DNA of 7,409 bases from Flavobacteriales bacterium. Its GTDB lineage: Bacteria; Bacteroidota; Bacteroidia; Flavobacteriales_D; Sanyastnellaceae. The stretch is from contig CANHYZ010000094.1 of assembly GCA_947464885.1 (NCBI GenBank), positions 1-7,409 of the forward strand, read 5' to 3'. The notes below the pieces were generated by a model that was given only the letters and a program-made list of their open reading frames with translations, ran no database searches and was not told the origin of the DNA. Below, piece after piece: positions 6,827-7,409 of the stretch; the first letter of the stretch is position 1; each line of letters starts with the position of its first letter. Made by a program: the position numbers and the translations under genes.

Positions 6827-7255
6827 ATGCATTGGGGCTGGAAAATAACCGCTGTCTACATCACCTTCGTGATAGGCATTCTTACACTCGTTTTCAAAGC
6901 AAGCAGTGAACGCGTGGATCTTGTTTCAAAAGATTATTATGCGCAGGAACTAGCTTATAGCAAACGCTTGGAAGCACAGCGCAACATAAGCCTTCTCTCT
7001 TCTCCGCCCGTCGTCAAGATTGACGCCACTACGCTGCACCTCAGTCTTACCGACGAATGTGCCCAAGCCTACAACTGCTCCATTCACCTGTACTGCCCTT
7101 CCAACGCTGCGAATGACCGGCAATTCGAATTCCCCGCCGCCGAAGAAATCGCCATCCCCTTTGGTGATATTGTCAAAGGCATCTACGTGGTAAAACTCTC
7201 CTTTACCATCGGAGATAAAGAATACTACTACGAACAAGCCATCGAACATCCATGA
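6827..7255 (+). CDS. ccoH: CcoH/FixH family cbb3 oxidase assembly protein
   Basis: A 142-residue protein with the FixH start MHWGWKITAVYITFVIGILT: one N-terminal helix (about 6-23), then the family's conserved DLVSKDYYAQELAY stretch (31-44) and a periplasmic beta-rich domain. CcoH in studied bacteria binds the oxidase during assembly and is needed for stable complexes. Its place right after ccoG is the usual order. The ATG is 12 bases after the ccoG stop, preceded by an A-rich leader (ataaacaacaaaaact). Odd point: three cysteines at 78, 84 and 90, evenly spaced. C90 sits in YCPS, where related proteins, from memory, more often have YRPS. The stop overlaps the next gene as ATGA. Confidence 0.92.
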   Translation: MHWGWKITAVYITFVIGILTLVFKASSERVDLVSKDYYAQELAYSKRLEAQRNISLLSSPPVVKIDATTLHLSLTDECAQAYNCSIHLYCPSNAANDRQFEFPAAEEIAIPFGDIVKGIYVVKLSFTIGDKEYYYEQAIEHP

Positions 7256-7409
7256 TTACCGCTCTTGCAGCAGCTCTTGTTCTGGGTTTCGCAGGCAGCC
7301 TGCATTGCCTGGGGATGTGCGGACCTTTGGTGACCGTCTTGGAAGCAATGGCGACACCCAATCAATGGCGTAAAAATCAGTGGACACATCACAGCGGACG
7401 CTGGTTGGC
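7252..7409 (+). CDS. TauE/SafE (DsbD_2-like) family membrane protein, 3'-truncated by the window
   Basis: Only the first 52 codons are visible. They begin MITALAAALVLGFAGSLHCL and contain H18-C19-L-G-M-C23-G-P in the first helix, a signature of the sulfite exporter TauE/SafE-like (DsbD_2) proteins often found right after ccoGH. In some bacteria relatives are linked to copper handling or cytochrome maturation, so a role in supplying metal or reductant to the oxidase is a reasonable inference. The name sulfite exporter is only a family label here. The start overlaps the ccoH stop as ATGA, so the gene is probably cotranslated. The rest lies outside the window, so integrity cannot be judged. Confidence 0.85.
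   Translation, partial: MITALAAALVLGFAGSLHCLGMCGPLVTVLEAMATPNQWRKNQWTHHSGRWL

Noticed and set aside
1..7409. Mobile elements, CRISPR arrays, tRNA or rRNA genes
   Set aside because: The window is almost wholly filled by co-directional oxidase genes of even composition; no direct repeats, transposase or RNA-gene features were seen.

Overview
The window is a stretch of a bacterial chromosome, read entirely on the + strand, carrying most of a cbb3-type (C-family) haem-copper cytochrome c oxidase operon. It runs from the maturation P-type ATPase ccoI (5' end outside the window) through ccoS, a fused ccoN-ccoO, ccoQ, ccoP, ccoG and ccoH into the first 52 codons of a TauE/SafE (DsbD_2-like) membrane protein. 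The organism is most likely a member of Bacteroidota. The support is the CcoN-CcoO fusion, a CcoP with extra N-terminal membrane segments and only one c-type haem site, a CcoI with the GDGLNDAGAL hinge variant, and start codons with A-rich upstream leaders and no clear Shine-Dalgarno. Order and genus cannot be fixed from this sequence.

Layout: 1-1603 ccoI (partial); 1604-1710 the only real intergenic gap, holding a possible FNR-like box and a weak inverted repeat; 1711-1896 ccoS (GTG start); 1893-4073 ccoNO; 4070-4228 ccoQ (52 codons); 4225-5403 ccoP; 5411-6814 ccoG; 6827-7255 ccoH; 7252-7409 partial TauE/SafE gene. Four of the junctions are ATGA stop/start overlaps (1893, 4070, 4225, 7252) and the other two gaps downstream of ccoS are 7 and 12 bases, so ccoS to the end reads as one translationally coupled transcription unit.

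How the genes work together: CcoNO, CcoQ and CcoP form the oxidase. CcoN holds low-spin haem b and the haem b3-CuB site; CcoO and CcoP carry the c-haems that feed it electrons. CcoI (copper P-type ATPase), CcoG (membrane iron-sulfur protein linked to copper reduction), CcoH and CcoS are the assembly factors. The last gene has Cys motifs suggesting a role in metal or thiol handling.

This is a recognisable system in a lineage-typical arrangement, and I saw no sign of a wholly new one. Points worth a second look are the FNR-like box in the ccoI-ccoS gap, a three-cysteine cluster in CcoH, the long signal-peptide-bearing N-terminus of CcoP, and the A/C-rich, G-poor tails of CcoS and CcoNO that double as leaders for the next start codon.
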